From Auriscalpium vulgare (lineage: Eukaryota > Basidiomycota > Agaricomycetes > Russulales > Auriscalpiaceae), in NCBI GenBank assembly GCA_019915015.1, contig JAHBBC010000002.1, positions 806,001-870,000 of the forward strand: DNA of 64,000 nt, written 5' to 3'. The translations under genes and the position numbers were made by a program. Below are positions 32,167 through 44,159 of this stretch, one piece after another; positions within the stretch are counted from its first letter, which is position 1; each line of letters starts with the position of its first letter. Below the pieces are notes generated by a model. The model was not told the origin of the DNA. It saw nothing but the letters and a program-made list of their open reading frames with translations, and made no database searches.

Positions 32167-32880
32167 CAATGGATGCAATTCCAATAGCGAGCGTGCTACG
32201 GTGCCCCCAATGATCTGCCTGTACGGCCAGGAGCGGGACGTACACCATGCCAGCTCCGACACCCGTCAGGATGCAGGATGCTCTGCGCGTAGAAGTACTG
32301 GACATAGAAGAGGATTGACTCGTTGATCACGAATATTCATAGCCTGCAAGTTGGCCCGCCAAGTCAAAATAGTGACAGCGCAGATAGGTGACACATACCC
32401 CAGAAAAAAGATGGATGAACCAACGAGGAATATATTCTCAAAATGGCCAGAGTCGTGCTGCATTCCAGCGGGGAGGCTGACCGCGAGCATGAGGAAGAGC
32501 TGTGTCGCGCCGATCCAGCCTTCGCTTATCGTGGATGTGTCGTGTGATGTCCTGGTAGACTCCAACCGAGAATGCGTAGCCAGAGGTTGTGGTAATAGCC
32601 AGCCAGATACTTAGTCTGGAGAGCTCAGCGGAAATACCGGGGGAAAGAGCAGCACGCACGCGCTAAACAGCGTCATCCACGCGCTAGATTGAGGCGGGTT
32701 GGGATCATGGTATTGCATGAACATTTCGAATGACGGTGAGGAGATGGGAGGGAACAGAGGAAAAAAGTCTCCTAACTTCGTCGAGGTGGTCGGTAGTCCG
32801 GTAAGCACCGGCGAATGCCGAGACCCGGCACCAAAGAGCTCAGCTTGTTGCTCCTCCTGACTTCCACACATTCTGCCCAT
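32167..32880 (-). pseudogene. Truncated, frameshifted MFS (monocarboxylate-type) transporter relic
   Basis: On the minus strand the N-terminal half of an MFS transporter can be read in pieces: SAWMTLFSACVLLFPP (helix 1), YAFSVGVYQD, then in another frame STISEGWIGATQLFLMLAVS (helix 2) and NIFLVGSSIFFLGYV (helix 3). A third piece, GVGAGMVYVPLLAVQADHW, holds the motif around helices 4-5 and ends ASIG at a gtgag donor. The reading frame breaks near 32535-32555. It breaks again at 32267-32280, where a 7-bp tandem duplication (caggatg twice) shifts the frame; one copy alone would keep it open. The rest of the transporter (helices 6-12) is not present downstream. This family in fungi resembles MCT/Mch proteins. 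Confidence 0.85.
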
Positions 32881-33632
32881 TGCCACGACCCCTCATGCCC
32901 TTCGACTTCACGGTCACCATGCCTGTCCCAGGTATCGTCAACCCTTCTCAGCCCCGCCGGCGCCGGTGCCGACCGCCCAGGCTGGCAACCACCTCCCTCG
33001 GTGCGGCGCCCCGATCCGTCCGACACGCTCCCGACTTCGCTCCCCATGAGCCGGACGCGGGGTTGGGTGCCCAGCGAGGCCGAGCCTAGCCGCGCCGCCA
33101 CAAGCACCGCGTCGTCCAGTGGCTATCACGACACGCCCGCCAAGTACCGCGATTTCACGATAAACCCTGAGCCGAGGGAGGAGGAGGCGATCGTGCTTTC
33201 CAACTTTCTCGCGCTATTCGTCTGCGGTTTTTTCTCGCTGGCACCTTTTCTTTTTGTCATACTCGCTTTGCTATACTATGGTGCTTTGCATTTGGACGCG
33301 TCTCGTATACCCTTCCTGCACTCGATGTCACGGTTACGGACCTCCGCTACTCAATGCTATAGCACAACTTGTAGCTCATACATTACATACATGACTGTTA
33401 CTGTGGCTGCTCTCTACTATTACGTTGTAGCCGCATTACTCAATATTCAATAGTGAAAACCGCGACGCGTTTTGATCACCTGATGGCTGGGTGGAATCAG
33501 CTGACGGTTTTGATGCAGATCTGAGATAGTTTGACAACGCCGTCTTGTCTTCCCCCCGCCACCGCTATCTCGCATAACCAGCCCGACCAGCTTCACTCCA
33601 GCTTCCTCCATTCGCGCCTCGAATCTTTTTAG
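32881..33632. other. ORF-containing stretch of doubtful coding status
   Basis: A plus-strand open frame (32815-33453) overlaps the transporter relic on the other strand. Its first part is Pro/Ser/Arg-rich (SGYHDTPAKYRDFTINPEP). Its second part, a hydrophobic run FLALFVCGFFSLAPFLFVI, falls exactly in the repeat shared with the 3' flank at 26.7 kb. I read it as the 3' end of a displaced gene fragment joined to its 3' flank, not as an intact gene. Confidence 0.4.
33221..33325 (+). repeat. Copy 2 of the dispersed 3'-flank-like repeat
   Basis: Partner of 26709-26818, same orientation, roughly 75-80% similar by eye, with shared blocks catactcgctttgctat and cgtctcgtataccc. It lies next to the decayed transporter, in the repeat-rich accessory region. 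Confidence 0.7.
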
Positions 33633-36142
33633 ATGGTACTGAATGACCCCGTTACCACGAGCTGGCGAGATCGCAGGTTGAATGCGCACCAGCGTAGACG
33701 GAGGTACGCGGCGCAGGTCAGCTCGTTCATAGAGGCGTCCGAGTTCGTCGACGTCGACGAGGAGACAGTGAAGGATATCCTTGATGGGTTTGACCCCAAT
33801 ACAGATATGGGAAAGGATGACGACGGAACGGACGATGTTGACGAGGACGAGGACGAGGAGAACGGGTCCGGTTTCGACGGGCCTCCTGACTTCCCTTACT
33901 TTGACTATACAGGTGCGTACGATTCGCGTCTCTGTGTAGCTCGTAGTATAGGCACCTTGTGCCCCTGAGTGAGCTAACGTGTACTCAGATCCGTCGAGAT
34001 GGTGGTCATTTGAGGTCGTGAACAACATGAAGACCTATCTACGGCGTCATGGTAATTGCAGGAATGTCGCGTTTGTCGCGTCCATAGTGCTAACGCGCCA
34101 GACAGGCATGAAGTCGTTCATGGTGAGGTACGCCGCCAATCTTAACCCGCCGGTCAACATGATTCACCTATTCGGTATCGACTTGGTATGTGCACGACAT
34201 GCCAAGCTCAAATGTGCTTGACAGCTTACAATGTCGGATAGTGTGACCCCCTTCGGCAGAAGAAGCCAAAAACCATCATGTATTTTCTGAAGGTTGCCAT
34301 GACGCGCGAGTAAGGCAGGAGCATCCCTTCGACAGTTCGACAACTGACGCGCTCTTTTCATAGACTGCATAATCGTATCAAATTAAAAGAATACAACACT
34401 ATAGAAGACGCTACCTATCTCATCGGCACTCACCGCCGAATACTCATCCTAACAGGTGCTGGCATTAGTACGCGTCGGGCCGCTCTGGGAGTTTAATCCT
34501 CGTACTGAAGGTGCTTGACTAGGTGTATCCTGCGGTATCCCTGACTTCCGATCCCACAACGGGCTGTACGCTTCGCTTAAGAACGAGGGTCAGTATGAGC
34601 TAGACGACCCTCAGCAGATGTGACTATCTACAACACTTTTCTCGTCTTCACTGGGCTAATGGGAGATCAGGTTTGACATAACGTACTTCAAGGAGAACCC
34701 AGCAGGTGCGTTGCATGCATGCCTCAAAACACTTCGAAACCGCTAAGAAACTTCCATCGCAGTTTTCTAGTTCGTATACCAACGAGCACATATTTTCTTC
34801 TAGCTGACATCAACCCAGCTCCTTTGCCCGACAAATATATCCATCAAATTTCACACCATCTCCTTGTCATCGCTTTATAAAGCTGGTCGAAGATAATGGA
34901 ACGGTGGGGACCCATATTTTACTGTACCTCATTTCATAAGCTAACCTTTTCAATCCCAACAGCTCCTACGGGTACGTCCGACCTCCCTACACAACCCAGC
35001 GCCTCTCTCACCATTTGCCTAGAACTATACCCAGAACATAGATACGCTCGAGACTCTCGCTGGCGTAAAGAACGTTCTCAACTGCCACGGTTCCTTCGCG
35101 ACCGCGTCCTGTCTTGCGTGCAGCACGCGGGTGCCGGGCACAGACATCGAGAACGAAATCCTGGCGGGCGATGTCCCACTGTGCAAGATCTGCAGTGCGG
35201 CACCCGCGAAGAAGGTCGTGCGCAAGCGGGGCAAGCGCGGGAAGAAGCGCGATAGCGATGACGATGACGAGGAGCCGCCGTATCCACCTTGGGTGATGAA
35301 GGTGCGCCATGCCGGTGGCCTCGGACACGCAGGGGATCGTCATGTTGAGTTGGTGCTCAGCCAGACATCACGTTCTTTGGCGAGAAGCTCAGTGTGGACT
35401 TCGAGAAAGCGCTCAAAGAGGATCGATCGGAGGTGGACTTGATTATTATCATTGGCACGTCGATGAAGGTCGCCCCCGTCTCCGAGTTCCTAGGTAAGAA
35501 ACCACGCGATCCATTGTGACTTCCGTATTGACAGGTGTTGCTCGACGCCCAACAGTGAACATGCCACACCACGTCCCGCAAGTGAGTTCTGTCGTCCACG
35601 CCAGTCAAAGTTTCTCGTCCTCATTTCCTCCGCAGATCCTGATCAACAAAACGCCTATTCGCCACATCAATCCCGATGTGCGTCCCCACAGGTCGTCTCG
35701 AGTCCACGCTGACTGAAAACTGTCAAGATTATCCTCTTGGGCGACGCTGACGCCATTGTCGAGCACCTGTGCGCTAGTTTGAGCACCGTCCTCCCTGAAT
35801 GGGTGCTGCCATCCGCTTCGACGCAGAGCCTGCAAGCGCCTCCGCACAGCAAGAAGCGGCGCTCGACCGAGCCGGCCCACTCGGAACCGCGGCGAGTGGG
35901 AAACAGGTACAGCGCCAGCAGAATGTGCTGATGCCACGGTAGCTGACCAACGTCTTTGCAGCCATGTCTGGCTGTACGAAGGCGCCGAAGGCGGCAAATG
36001 GTTGGCCGGGATCGAGGCCGGGGAAGCGGCGAAGGAAGCCGAGCAAGCTGCAAAAGTGCAAGCTTCCACGTCATCGTCAGGCGCAGGGCAATCCTCGACA
36101 TCGGCAACTAAGCGCGATCCAAAGCGTCCACGGATATCTTAA
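33633..36142 (+). CDS. Sir2-family NAD-dependent protein deacetylase (class I, Sir2/Hst1-like)
   Basis: Many short exons. The N-terminal acidic region (DVDEDEDEENGSG) is followed by a Sir2-type N-terminal helical block (MKSFMVRYAANLNPPVNMI). The catalytic core is complete: ILILTGAGISVSCGIPDFRS (NAD binding), ANEHIF-type helix region, NYTQNIDTLETLAGV (TQNID), NCHGSFATASCLAC (catalytic His; first zinc CxxC), CKIC (second zinc CxxC), PDITFFGE, LIIIIGTSMKVAPV and INKTPIRHINPDIILLGD. A Lys/Arg- then Asp-rich insertion (KRGKRGKKRDSDDDDEE) sits between the zinc ribbon and DITFFGE. The C-terminal tail of about 100 residues ends KRDPKRPRIS, a likely nuclear localisation signal, before TAA 36140-36142. 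The product probably deacetylates histones in silencing. The several small exons between 34.2 and 35.0 kb were joined by motif continuity. Confidence 0.9.
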
Positions 36143-36164
36143 CGTTGGCCTTTGGAATGCGGCG

Positions 36165-37714
36165 TCACCGACGCATGCGCAGGCGGAATGCGTTCTTCGA
36201 TCCCCTGGATAGCGAGCCGAGGTAGTCCTCGTAGAATCCGACGACGAACTCCTCCGCCTTGAAGCCGAAGCGGTTGTACAAAAGCTGTTGGATTCATCGG
36301 TATCATATATGTTGTGGAGCTATTTGCGTGCATACCATGGCAGGATTGTTCGCGGAGACGTGCAACGTAATGTCCTTGTTGGGGTTGCGGGATATAAGGT
36401 GGTAAAGCATTGATCTATATAGTTGTGCGCGTTAATAGATGCTGTTATATCTGTGTCGCGGACAGGACTAACGTTGCGATTTGGGCATTCTCCCAGCCGG
36501 CGCGCACAGCGAGGTACGTGATGTACGTCTCCTGAGGAGAGCTGAGGAATGCACACCCGACGACGAGGTGTTTGTACATCGCGACAATCGTTGCTTGCTG
36601 GGGCCCGTATTGCAGAGAGTCGCTGACTACTCGCGGCATATCAGCACGGTTGGACTCGGCGCAAGCTAAAGCAAGATACGGACCGCTGATACCGGCCCAG
36701 AAGGTGCGGTGCAGAATGTCATGCACCTGCGGTAGGTGCTCTGCAGTCAAAGTGACATAAGAAATTGGAGCAGGCTCAAGGTCGGGCGGTTGTTCTTCGG
36801 GGCTGTAACCAATCTCGTCAGCAGTCGGCTCACGGAACAGGGCGAAGGCGGGTCGTACAATTTCAGCAAGTAATGTGTGCGCACGTCTTCCATGAGCTCC
36901 ATCCAGGGAGTGCGAGCGTCCCAGTCTGCCGCGACCACGGGCCGATCAAAATTGCCTGTTCCGTGCAGGCGCGACAGGAACGAGTGTTCGTAGGGCGTCG
37001 ACTTGATGGCATTTAGAGCGTCTACAACCTGTGGGTGGGCTTCGAGGGTTCGACGCGGCGCGGGAAGCGGGGTAAGAGTCTGTGGTGTGTCCGGCCGGAG
37101 CGAGGGAGTAGACAGCATGTGGACGCGCCTAAGCTGCAAAAGAGGATGATGAGTACATCGACAGGTGACAAGAGAGACGCACGCGTTGCAATTTCAGCTT
37201 GCGCAAGACGAGCGCCTCCGCGAGCGTCAGCTGGCCGCCTTCTGACTGCTTCCCCTCCAGCTGCCGAATAATAGTCAGCTCATCCGAGCGCGACAGCAGT
37301 TGTATTGGGCGACCCTGCGAACGTTGATGTGCAAGCAGAGCGAGTAGAGCGTGTGCACTTACATGCACGTCCCGTTCACACCTCTTCTCAAGTTCTTCGC
37401 GCTCTTCGACGTAGTTATGGAGGGTAGATCCCATGAGCTCTTCGTATGATACGTCCTCAGCGTCCTTATGCGCATATCTGGAGGTGAGGGTGTCCATGAG
37501 CGGTTGAAGCAGCGAGACATGAGGAGATGGAGGGGTATCGAGAGGCTGTCCGGCATTATTTTTCCGTCTCTTGGTCCTTAAAGAACGACCGCGACGCTAG
37601 ACAAATCAGCATGCTGAGGAATTATTGACTTAAAAAAACAAGAGTGCAGCGTACTCTGGCAGCGCGCTCGACGTAATCCCCGTCGCTCGGATAGTCATCG
37701 TCAGTGTCACTCAT
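36165..37714 (-). CDS. GNAT acetyltransferase resembling KAT14/CSRP2BP
   Basis: Starts at ATG 37714 (MSDTDDDYPSDGDYVERAAR) and ends at TGA 36165-36167. Spliced exons give a Lys/Arg-rich linker, then SYEELMGSTLHNYVEEREEL, a conserved-looking block IQLLSRSDELTIIRQLEGK with LTLAEALVLRKLKLQR, and a variable region with EHSFLSRLHGTGNFDRPVV. The C-terminal GNAT fold contains ITYLAVRAGWENAQIAT (acetyl-CoA loop), DITLHVSANNPAMLLYNRFG, FKAEEFVVGFYEDYLG and a basic end, AFRLRMRR. The sequences LHVSxxNPAMLLYxxFGFK, a FYxxY motif and a terminal LRLRR-like end are, from memory, the hallmark of the KAT14/CSRP2BP (ATAC2) C-terminus. A chromatin or protein lysine acetyltransferase role follows by family. The KAT14 assignment is less certain than GNAT. 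Confidence 0.75.
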
Positions 37715-38029
37715 GCGCCTCGACGGGCTCACTGTAAATGGTTGAAATATGTCAGTAATGGTGACATAGTGTGGTCCGAGTGCGAGTCTGCCACAGGCTG
37801 TACTATAGGAGATTATGTCAGCGAGCATGCCGATGCCGCGAGAGCCTGAGCCCTTTGCTCCCCAGCTCACCCCCCACCGTACGCCGTCGTACACCTCGCC
37901 TTCAGGCACTTTCACGACCCTCCAACGTGCTCTTTGGAACCTTCTGTCTGTTCTTGGCCCTCTTTTTACTCGGCGGACGCCTCTGCGCGGGTCTGGCACG
38001 CGTGGTCACTCTTAGTTCGCGACCTCGTC
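37715..38029. promoter_or_regulatory. Divergent promoter, acetyltransferase / Doa10
   Basis: 315 bp between opposite starts. CT-rich tracts lie toward the Doa10 side. Shared regulation is inferred only from the head-to-head spacing. Confidence 0.4.
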
Positions 38030-41000
38030 ATGGACGGAAGCTCCGACTCCCATTCTCACTCAATGGAGGATCTCGCTGTTGACGTGGGCGCGGACGTCGA
38101 CACATGTCGCATTTGTAGTGCTCCCGCCGAGCCAGAACAACCATTATTCTATCCTTGCAAATGTTCCGGCACCATTCGTTATATCCACCAAGACTGGTGA
38201 GCGCACCCATGCATTCCCTTACGACTAAGACCATGACACCCTGGTACAGCTTGACAACATGGCTTGCCCATAGCAAGAAGAAAACATGTGATGTGTGCAA
38301 ACACCCGTACGCTTTCACGAAAGGTGCGTCAGCTTGCTTCCTAGCCTCTACTTCAAAGGATTGACGGGACATTCAGTGTACGCGGAAGACATGCCACAAC
38401 ACCTGCCTTCTGTCCTGCTCGTGCGACGTTTTGCGCAGCACACGTTGTTCATGCTCCTGTTCTGCGTCCGAGCCATAGTTGTGTCCTTCGTGTGGCTCGC
38501 CATCCTTCCATGGATCACTGTCTGGACATGGAGGCTTTACTTCGCCATGGGCAATTCCACGTGCGTAGTATGCCATCTGTTCTCTTGGCGGATCGCTAAA
38601 ATATTCCATCACAGTGCTTGGTGGATCAGTGCGCGTCCTCGAAGTCCTGGAGGTTCGACGTCATTCTTCTTCTACAACCTGACATCGCGTTCGCAACCCT
38701 CTACCAACGACACCTCTCTCGACGCGTCGGCCCCGTTGAACGGCACCGCCTCTTCTACCTGGGACCACTTGGTCTCTCACCCAGTACTCCGCTCGGTTTC
38801 CGCAGATATATTCACTGGCCAGATTATCGCCGCCCTCATCATCCTCGCATTTATCGCCGTCTTCCTTTTGCGCGAGTGGATTTCTCAGAACGCTCGGCCA
38901 GGCGTTTTCGAGGATGCCGAGATGCCGGATGAGGATCTCGAACGAGAGCGGGATCACGAGCGGGAGCGCCTCGAAGCTCGGCATGCGCAGCGCGATCGGG
39001 AACTTCAGGTGCTCAGGGAACGGAATGTCCAGCTGGAGAGGATGGGCGACCGTCTACGGGACTTGGAGAGGCTGGCGCACCGTCGTCAGATCGATCGGGA
39101 GAGGAGGATGCCGCAGGTCGGGGAAGGGGTTGTGCCAGAAGATGGACAGCCTCGCCATCCAGATAGGCCGATCAGGGATCTTCCAGCTCGACCGCCGTCT
39201 GTGCGCGCGCGATTGCACGCCGAAGACCCTCCAGAAGCAGGAGGCAGTAGCTCCGCGTCCGCGTCGAATGGTGATCTCCCGACCGGCGAGGAAATTCGCC
39301 AAGCTAGTCTGGACGCGGCACTGCGACGGCGGCGCGGGACGGGACTCGAAAGCGCGCGCTTGCCACCGACGGGTGAGGAAATTCGCGATGCGAGTTTGCG
39401 GGCCATGCTTCGGAATGACCAACGTGGCCTCACACGCGTCGATCGCACAGGCAGTGATGAGCCTGGACCTAGCGGAAAGGGCAAGGGCAAAGAACGGGGA
39501 TCACAAGCGGTGGATTCGCTCACTCTCATTCGCCAAAAGCGTGCGGCGGCGGGCGTCAAGCTCGCGATCACCTGCACTCTGTACGAGTTCGAGAAATACG
39601 AGATCAAGCGGCTGGACCTCGACAATCCCCTCTCAATCGACAACAGAGTTTTGCACGATCCTTCAGAGCTCTACATGCAAGCCGAGCGCGAACGGAAGGC
39701 AGCAGGAGGACAAGGTCTAGGGACGTCGATATCTCTGGAATACGCTCTCAGTTACCGGCTGCCCCTCAAATCCGCTTCCCTGCCAGACGACTGGACAGAA
39801 AAGCTTGGCTCCGCGGAACAAGAGGCTATTGCATGGCGCCAAATCCGGAAGATGCTCTACGAGATATGGCGGGAAGAGGCGCTGGAGGATGGGCTCGAAC
39901 CGGTCCATATACCGAAGGAGCTGGTCGATGTCGAAGTGACAATCAGAAAATTCTTCGACGCCCTAACTATTTTGAGGGCGGTGCCCCCACCGGCTCCGAG
40001 GCCGCCTACAGGTATCACGCACAAATATCCTGTCGAGGTCGAGCCAATTGCGAAAGCACGTCTTCATCGTCAGAAAGGCCCTGCCCCACGGCCAACAAGC
40101 GAGCCCATCGAAGGCTCCAAGTCAACCATGCCTCCCTTCCCTATCGATATCGAAGACTCATTTCCTAGCTCAAGACCCGATCTCCCTGGTCACTCGCAAC
40201 TCTTCGACGTCGACTTGGATGCCTCTGGCAATTCGGTCGCTCGACGCAGTGCGCATGACAGTAATTTACTCAAACACCGTAAACCTGCGCAGCTGCAAAG
40301 GTACAAGCCTGGAGTGGATTCGTTAGCACTCGGAGAGGGCACTTCACGACCTCCCTCGGTCCTGGCTACAACGTCGTCGACTACAGAGAGTTCCGCATTC
40401 TCCTTCGCAGCTCAGGACCCTTCGGTCGCGGAACGTCTGTTCGACGCTAAGCAGACTTCGGCTCTGCCATACCCCTTCTCACCATCTGCCGCAGCTTCCT
40501 CGTCTTCTGTCACGTCCGCGCCGCCACCGCCTTACTCCGGTCGTCAGGCGCAACCTCCATCCAGCATCCCTGTCCCGCGCCGTCCCCCAATGCCATCTGC
40601 CACCTTGCCTACTCCGACCACCCCACCCGCTTCCCTTCGGAACAAAGCGCCTACGCCCCTGGCTTCCCCCAGTCTCGCGACATACCGGCCGCCCGAAGAG
40701 TTCCAAGACGAATCACCTGGGTACTTCGATCCCCTCGCGGAAGAGGGTGACAACCTGGGCATCAAGGACTTCGCGGAGGAGCACGCGAACTATTTCCGGG
40801 ACGTGAACGATCCGAATGTTCGCGTGCACACCGAGCGCATCGAGATCGAATTCGATGATGATGATGATGATGACGAGGAAGAAGATGAGGATGGCCTTCC
40901 AGCGCTGCTGTTGGACTCTGAAGATGATGACGGTGACGATGAGCTTATTCAGGGAGAGGAGGCGCTGGGAGACGATGAGGGTCGTGCGGCGTGGGCACAG

Positions 41001-44000
41001 AATTGGGAAGACAATCGCCAGCTCGACGTCGAGATCCCGGAAGCGCCGGATGTTGCCCCGGAAGCTGGTGGTCCAGCCCTGGAGGAACTTGAGGACGGGG
41101 CACTGGCGGCGCAGCTGCTTGAAGACGACATCGGCGCAGAGGATGATATGGAGGGCGCTTTGGAAGGTGAGCGTCTCTCGTGCTTGCATCTGTAGCCTGC
41201 GGTGAGCTGACATTCTCATCAGCTATCGGCCTGCGAGGACCGCTATATGTCGTCGCGCAAAATGTAAGCTCACTACCAGGGCATACATCTCGAACGGCAC
41301 TAACAGTGTCGGCATAGGCTGCATTGATGATCTTCGTTCTGGCTACTGCTATGGGGCTGGGCATCGGCCTCCCTTTCACATTCGGAAAGTCGACGGCCTT
41401 GCTGTCGGTATGTACTTTCGAGTGTTGCTCCTAAGCAAATTGCTAACTAACTCGTCAACAGCTTGATCCCAAGCGCGCGCTGCAGGTTCTGCACTGGCCA
41501 ATCAAGTTGATGCGCGTCATCACAGATCCGATTGTTGACTCCGTCCTTTTCATCCTCGGCCGCATCCTCTTACCTGCGCTGTTGCGCGTTTGTCGAGCAG
41601 CGTTGTTCGCTGCCCTGTGGATAGTGAAGGCAGGAGCCTCGCGGATCCTTGGTGTTGAATCTATCGATAAGGCTGCTGGGTTTGTCCAGGCAACTGTGAG
41701 TACTGACATGCGTTTACGGGTCATAACTGATGAGGTGTGTGGTCCAGGTCGACACAGTGTATGATCAGCCATGGGACAAGGCTCGCGACTTCTTGGTCTC
41801 TCTGCCATCTCGAGCATTGCCTGCCGATTCGTCGCCCTCACCGTCTGCTCTCGAGCGTCTCCTGGAGTCCGACCATCCATTGGTTCTGTTCTTAGAGCCT
41901 TATTTCAACGCGCTCGGAAAGGAGGTCCGCGTCACATCAGCGAGCTTCCAGGAGGGCTGGGTCCGCCTCGCACTCAGCGATACCAATCCGGCGAGGGTGT
42001 TCGCGGTATTTCTGGGCTATGGAGCCGTTGGCTTGCTGCTCGCGTTCTACCTCAATGTGCTCACGGTCGGCTCTGTGAAGAGCGCTGGGCGAGCGGTCAG
42101 GAGCGCGGTCCGTCAGCAGCTGCTAGTCGTGAAGGTGGCAGCCTTCATTGTGATTGAGCTTGTACTGTTTCCACTTGGGTGCGGCATTAATCTGGACCTA
42201 TGTTCCATCTGGCTGTTCCCAGAAGCAAGCCTTCAGTCTCGGCTTGCCTTCCTCAAGTATGCTCCCCTCACAGCTACGTTCTATCACTGGGTCGTGGGTA
42301 CAATGTTTATGTAAGTCCCATCTACCGAGCCATCGCTACTGGAGTAATCTGACCTGCATTTCAGGTACCAGTTTGCCATCCTCCTCGCTGGATGTCGTAC
42401 TATCATGCGTCCAGGAGCCATGTGGTTCATCAAGGACCCTGCAGATCCGAATTTCCATCCAATTCGCGATATCCTAGAGCGTCCCGCGTTGGTCCAGTTG
42501 CGCAAACTGTCGGTCAGTGCAGTGATGTATGGGCTGGTAGTTGCATGCGGTATAGGCTCTATCGGAGGCGTCATGCGCGCAGGCAGTGGCACGATCCTTC
42601 CGCTGCGTTGGAGGCCCCGGTAAGTGTGGTCTATTCTTGTCATTTTCTCATTTTCTGATGTGCGATGTTGCAGTGAACCCTTGTCAGACGTCCCCGTTGA
42701 CCTCCTGTTTTTGCATGCCCTCCTTCCGTACACGCTCCGCTTCTTCCGGCCCAGGAGACTCATTCGGACGTTCTCCGTGCACATCTGGAAGCACCTCTGC
42801 AAGCACCTGCGGTTGACCTCGTACATGTTTGGCCAGCTTCATCCAGATGAAGAATACACACCCCGGCGGTCTGGTTGGCTTGGACTGAGGGGCGGTAGCG
42901 TGGCGGAAGCCCACGTGTTTGATGGTAGCTATCGAAGAGTACCCGCCAGCGACAACGTCGCCGTTCCGCGCGACATGCGGGCGACGGCTGCAGTTGACAT
43001 TGATGGCCAGCCTATCGACGATGAAGCCCGCCAACTCATCGCTACGCAGAACCTCGAGGCGGATAAAGCCAGGCGGAGCGTTGCAGACGATTACACCATC
43101 GTCTATATCCCTCCCCACTTCCGCTACCGGATCGCCGCGTTCATCGCCGCATTGTGGGTCATTGGCTGTGTCTTCGTGGCCTTATCGGTGTCGTGCCCCA
43201 TCTTGCTCGGCCGTAGGGTCTTCAAGCTTTTCACGGCCAGAGAGGTCCACGATGGATATTCTTTCTTCGTTGGGTTCTATCTCCTTTGGGGATCATGGGT
43301 TGTTGGCTACTCCATAGAGCGCATGGATCGACGACGGCAACGCCGGACCAGTGACGAGCCGCGCGCAGAGTGGCCGCTCTACCTCGCTAAACGCACCCTT
43401 CTCTGGCTGGCAAAGATATCATACATGGTGTTCTTCCTCGGCATCGTCATCCCGATTCTCATCGCACTGGTCGTGGAAGTGTACATGGTCCTGCCGATCC
43501 GGTTGACGTTCAACAAGGACCTCGTGCCTCGCATCCGCGTCGTGGACATGTGGGCCCTTGGCATCGTCTATGCGAAGATATTTCTGCACGCCCACAACAT
43601 GCGGCCGCGCGACCGCATCACCAACGGGATCCGCAACGTACGCAGCTTCGACCTTGTCATCACATAGTTTTCACTGACGCTGTATTGCAGATCAGAATTC
43701 ACGGTTGGACCAGTCCAGATCCTATCCGTGCCACGACGGAGATCATCGCACCCATGCTGGCAGGCCTGATTGGCATGCTCCTTCTCCCCCCAGTCATCGT
43801 CCTCCTAATCAACACTGTCGCCCCAGTCAAACTCGACGACAGGTTTATCCGTACGTTTGACTTACCCTACCGGGGTATGTTCCTTACTGACTACAATCTG
43901 CCTTATAGTGATGCACGTGTACCCCACGATCTTCGCCGGCGCGGGGGTGGCGCGCATTGTGCTCAGCACCGCGAGCGTGCTTGGATCGTGGTCGCAGTCC

Positions 44001-44159
44001 ATCCGGGACAAGGAGTTCCTGGTCGAAATGCGCCTGCGCAATTACGAACAGGACCAGAAGAAAAGCGAGGCTAGCGTGAGCGCGGACGATTTGCCTGCGT
44101 TAGAGGATGGGGCAGCCGTCGGGATCGTCGCGCGGTGGGACGAAGCCGCCTTAGATTGA
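38030..44159 (+). CDS. SSM4: Doa10/SSM4-type ER membrane RING-CH E3 ubiquitin ligase
   Basis: The start ATG 38030 (MDGSSDSHSHSMEDL) precedes a RING-CH (MARCH) finger split by two introns: CRICSAPAEPEQPLFYPC, then CSGTIRYIHQDC and CDVC, giving the C4HC3 ligand set. Exons begin 38030-38196, 38250-38323, 38377-38560 and 38615-41166, followed by many shorter ones. Membrane helices appear soon after the finger (LFMLLFCVRAIVVSFVWLAI) and repeatedly to the end (FIAALWVIGCVFVALSVSC, VFFLGIVIPILIALVVEVY). The large exon 4 is a cytosolic insertion with coiled coil, Pro-rich and Asp/Glu-rich segments. At about 1,600-1,700 residues with roughly a dozen or more helices, this is the yeast Doa10 / mammalian MARCH6 layout. 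The enzyme works in ER-associated degradation and sterol/lipid enzyme turnover. It ends at TGA 44157-44159. Confidence 0.92.

Noticed and set aside
32815..33453. Plus-strand 212-codon frame with hydrophobic segment, considered as a membrane protein.
   Set aside because: It overlaps the transporter relic, and its hydrophobic part lies in a repeat that is non-coding at 26.7 kb. Treated as a fragment.
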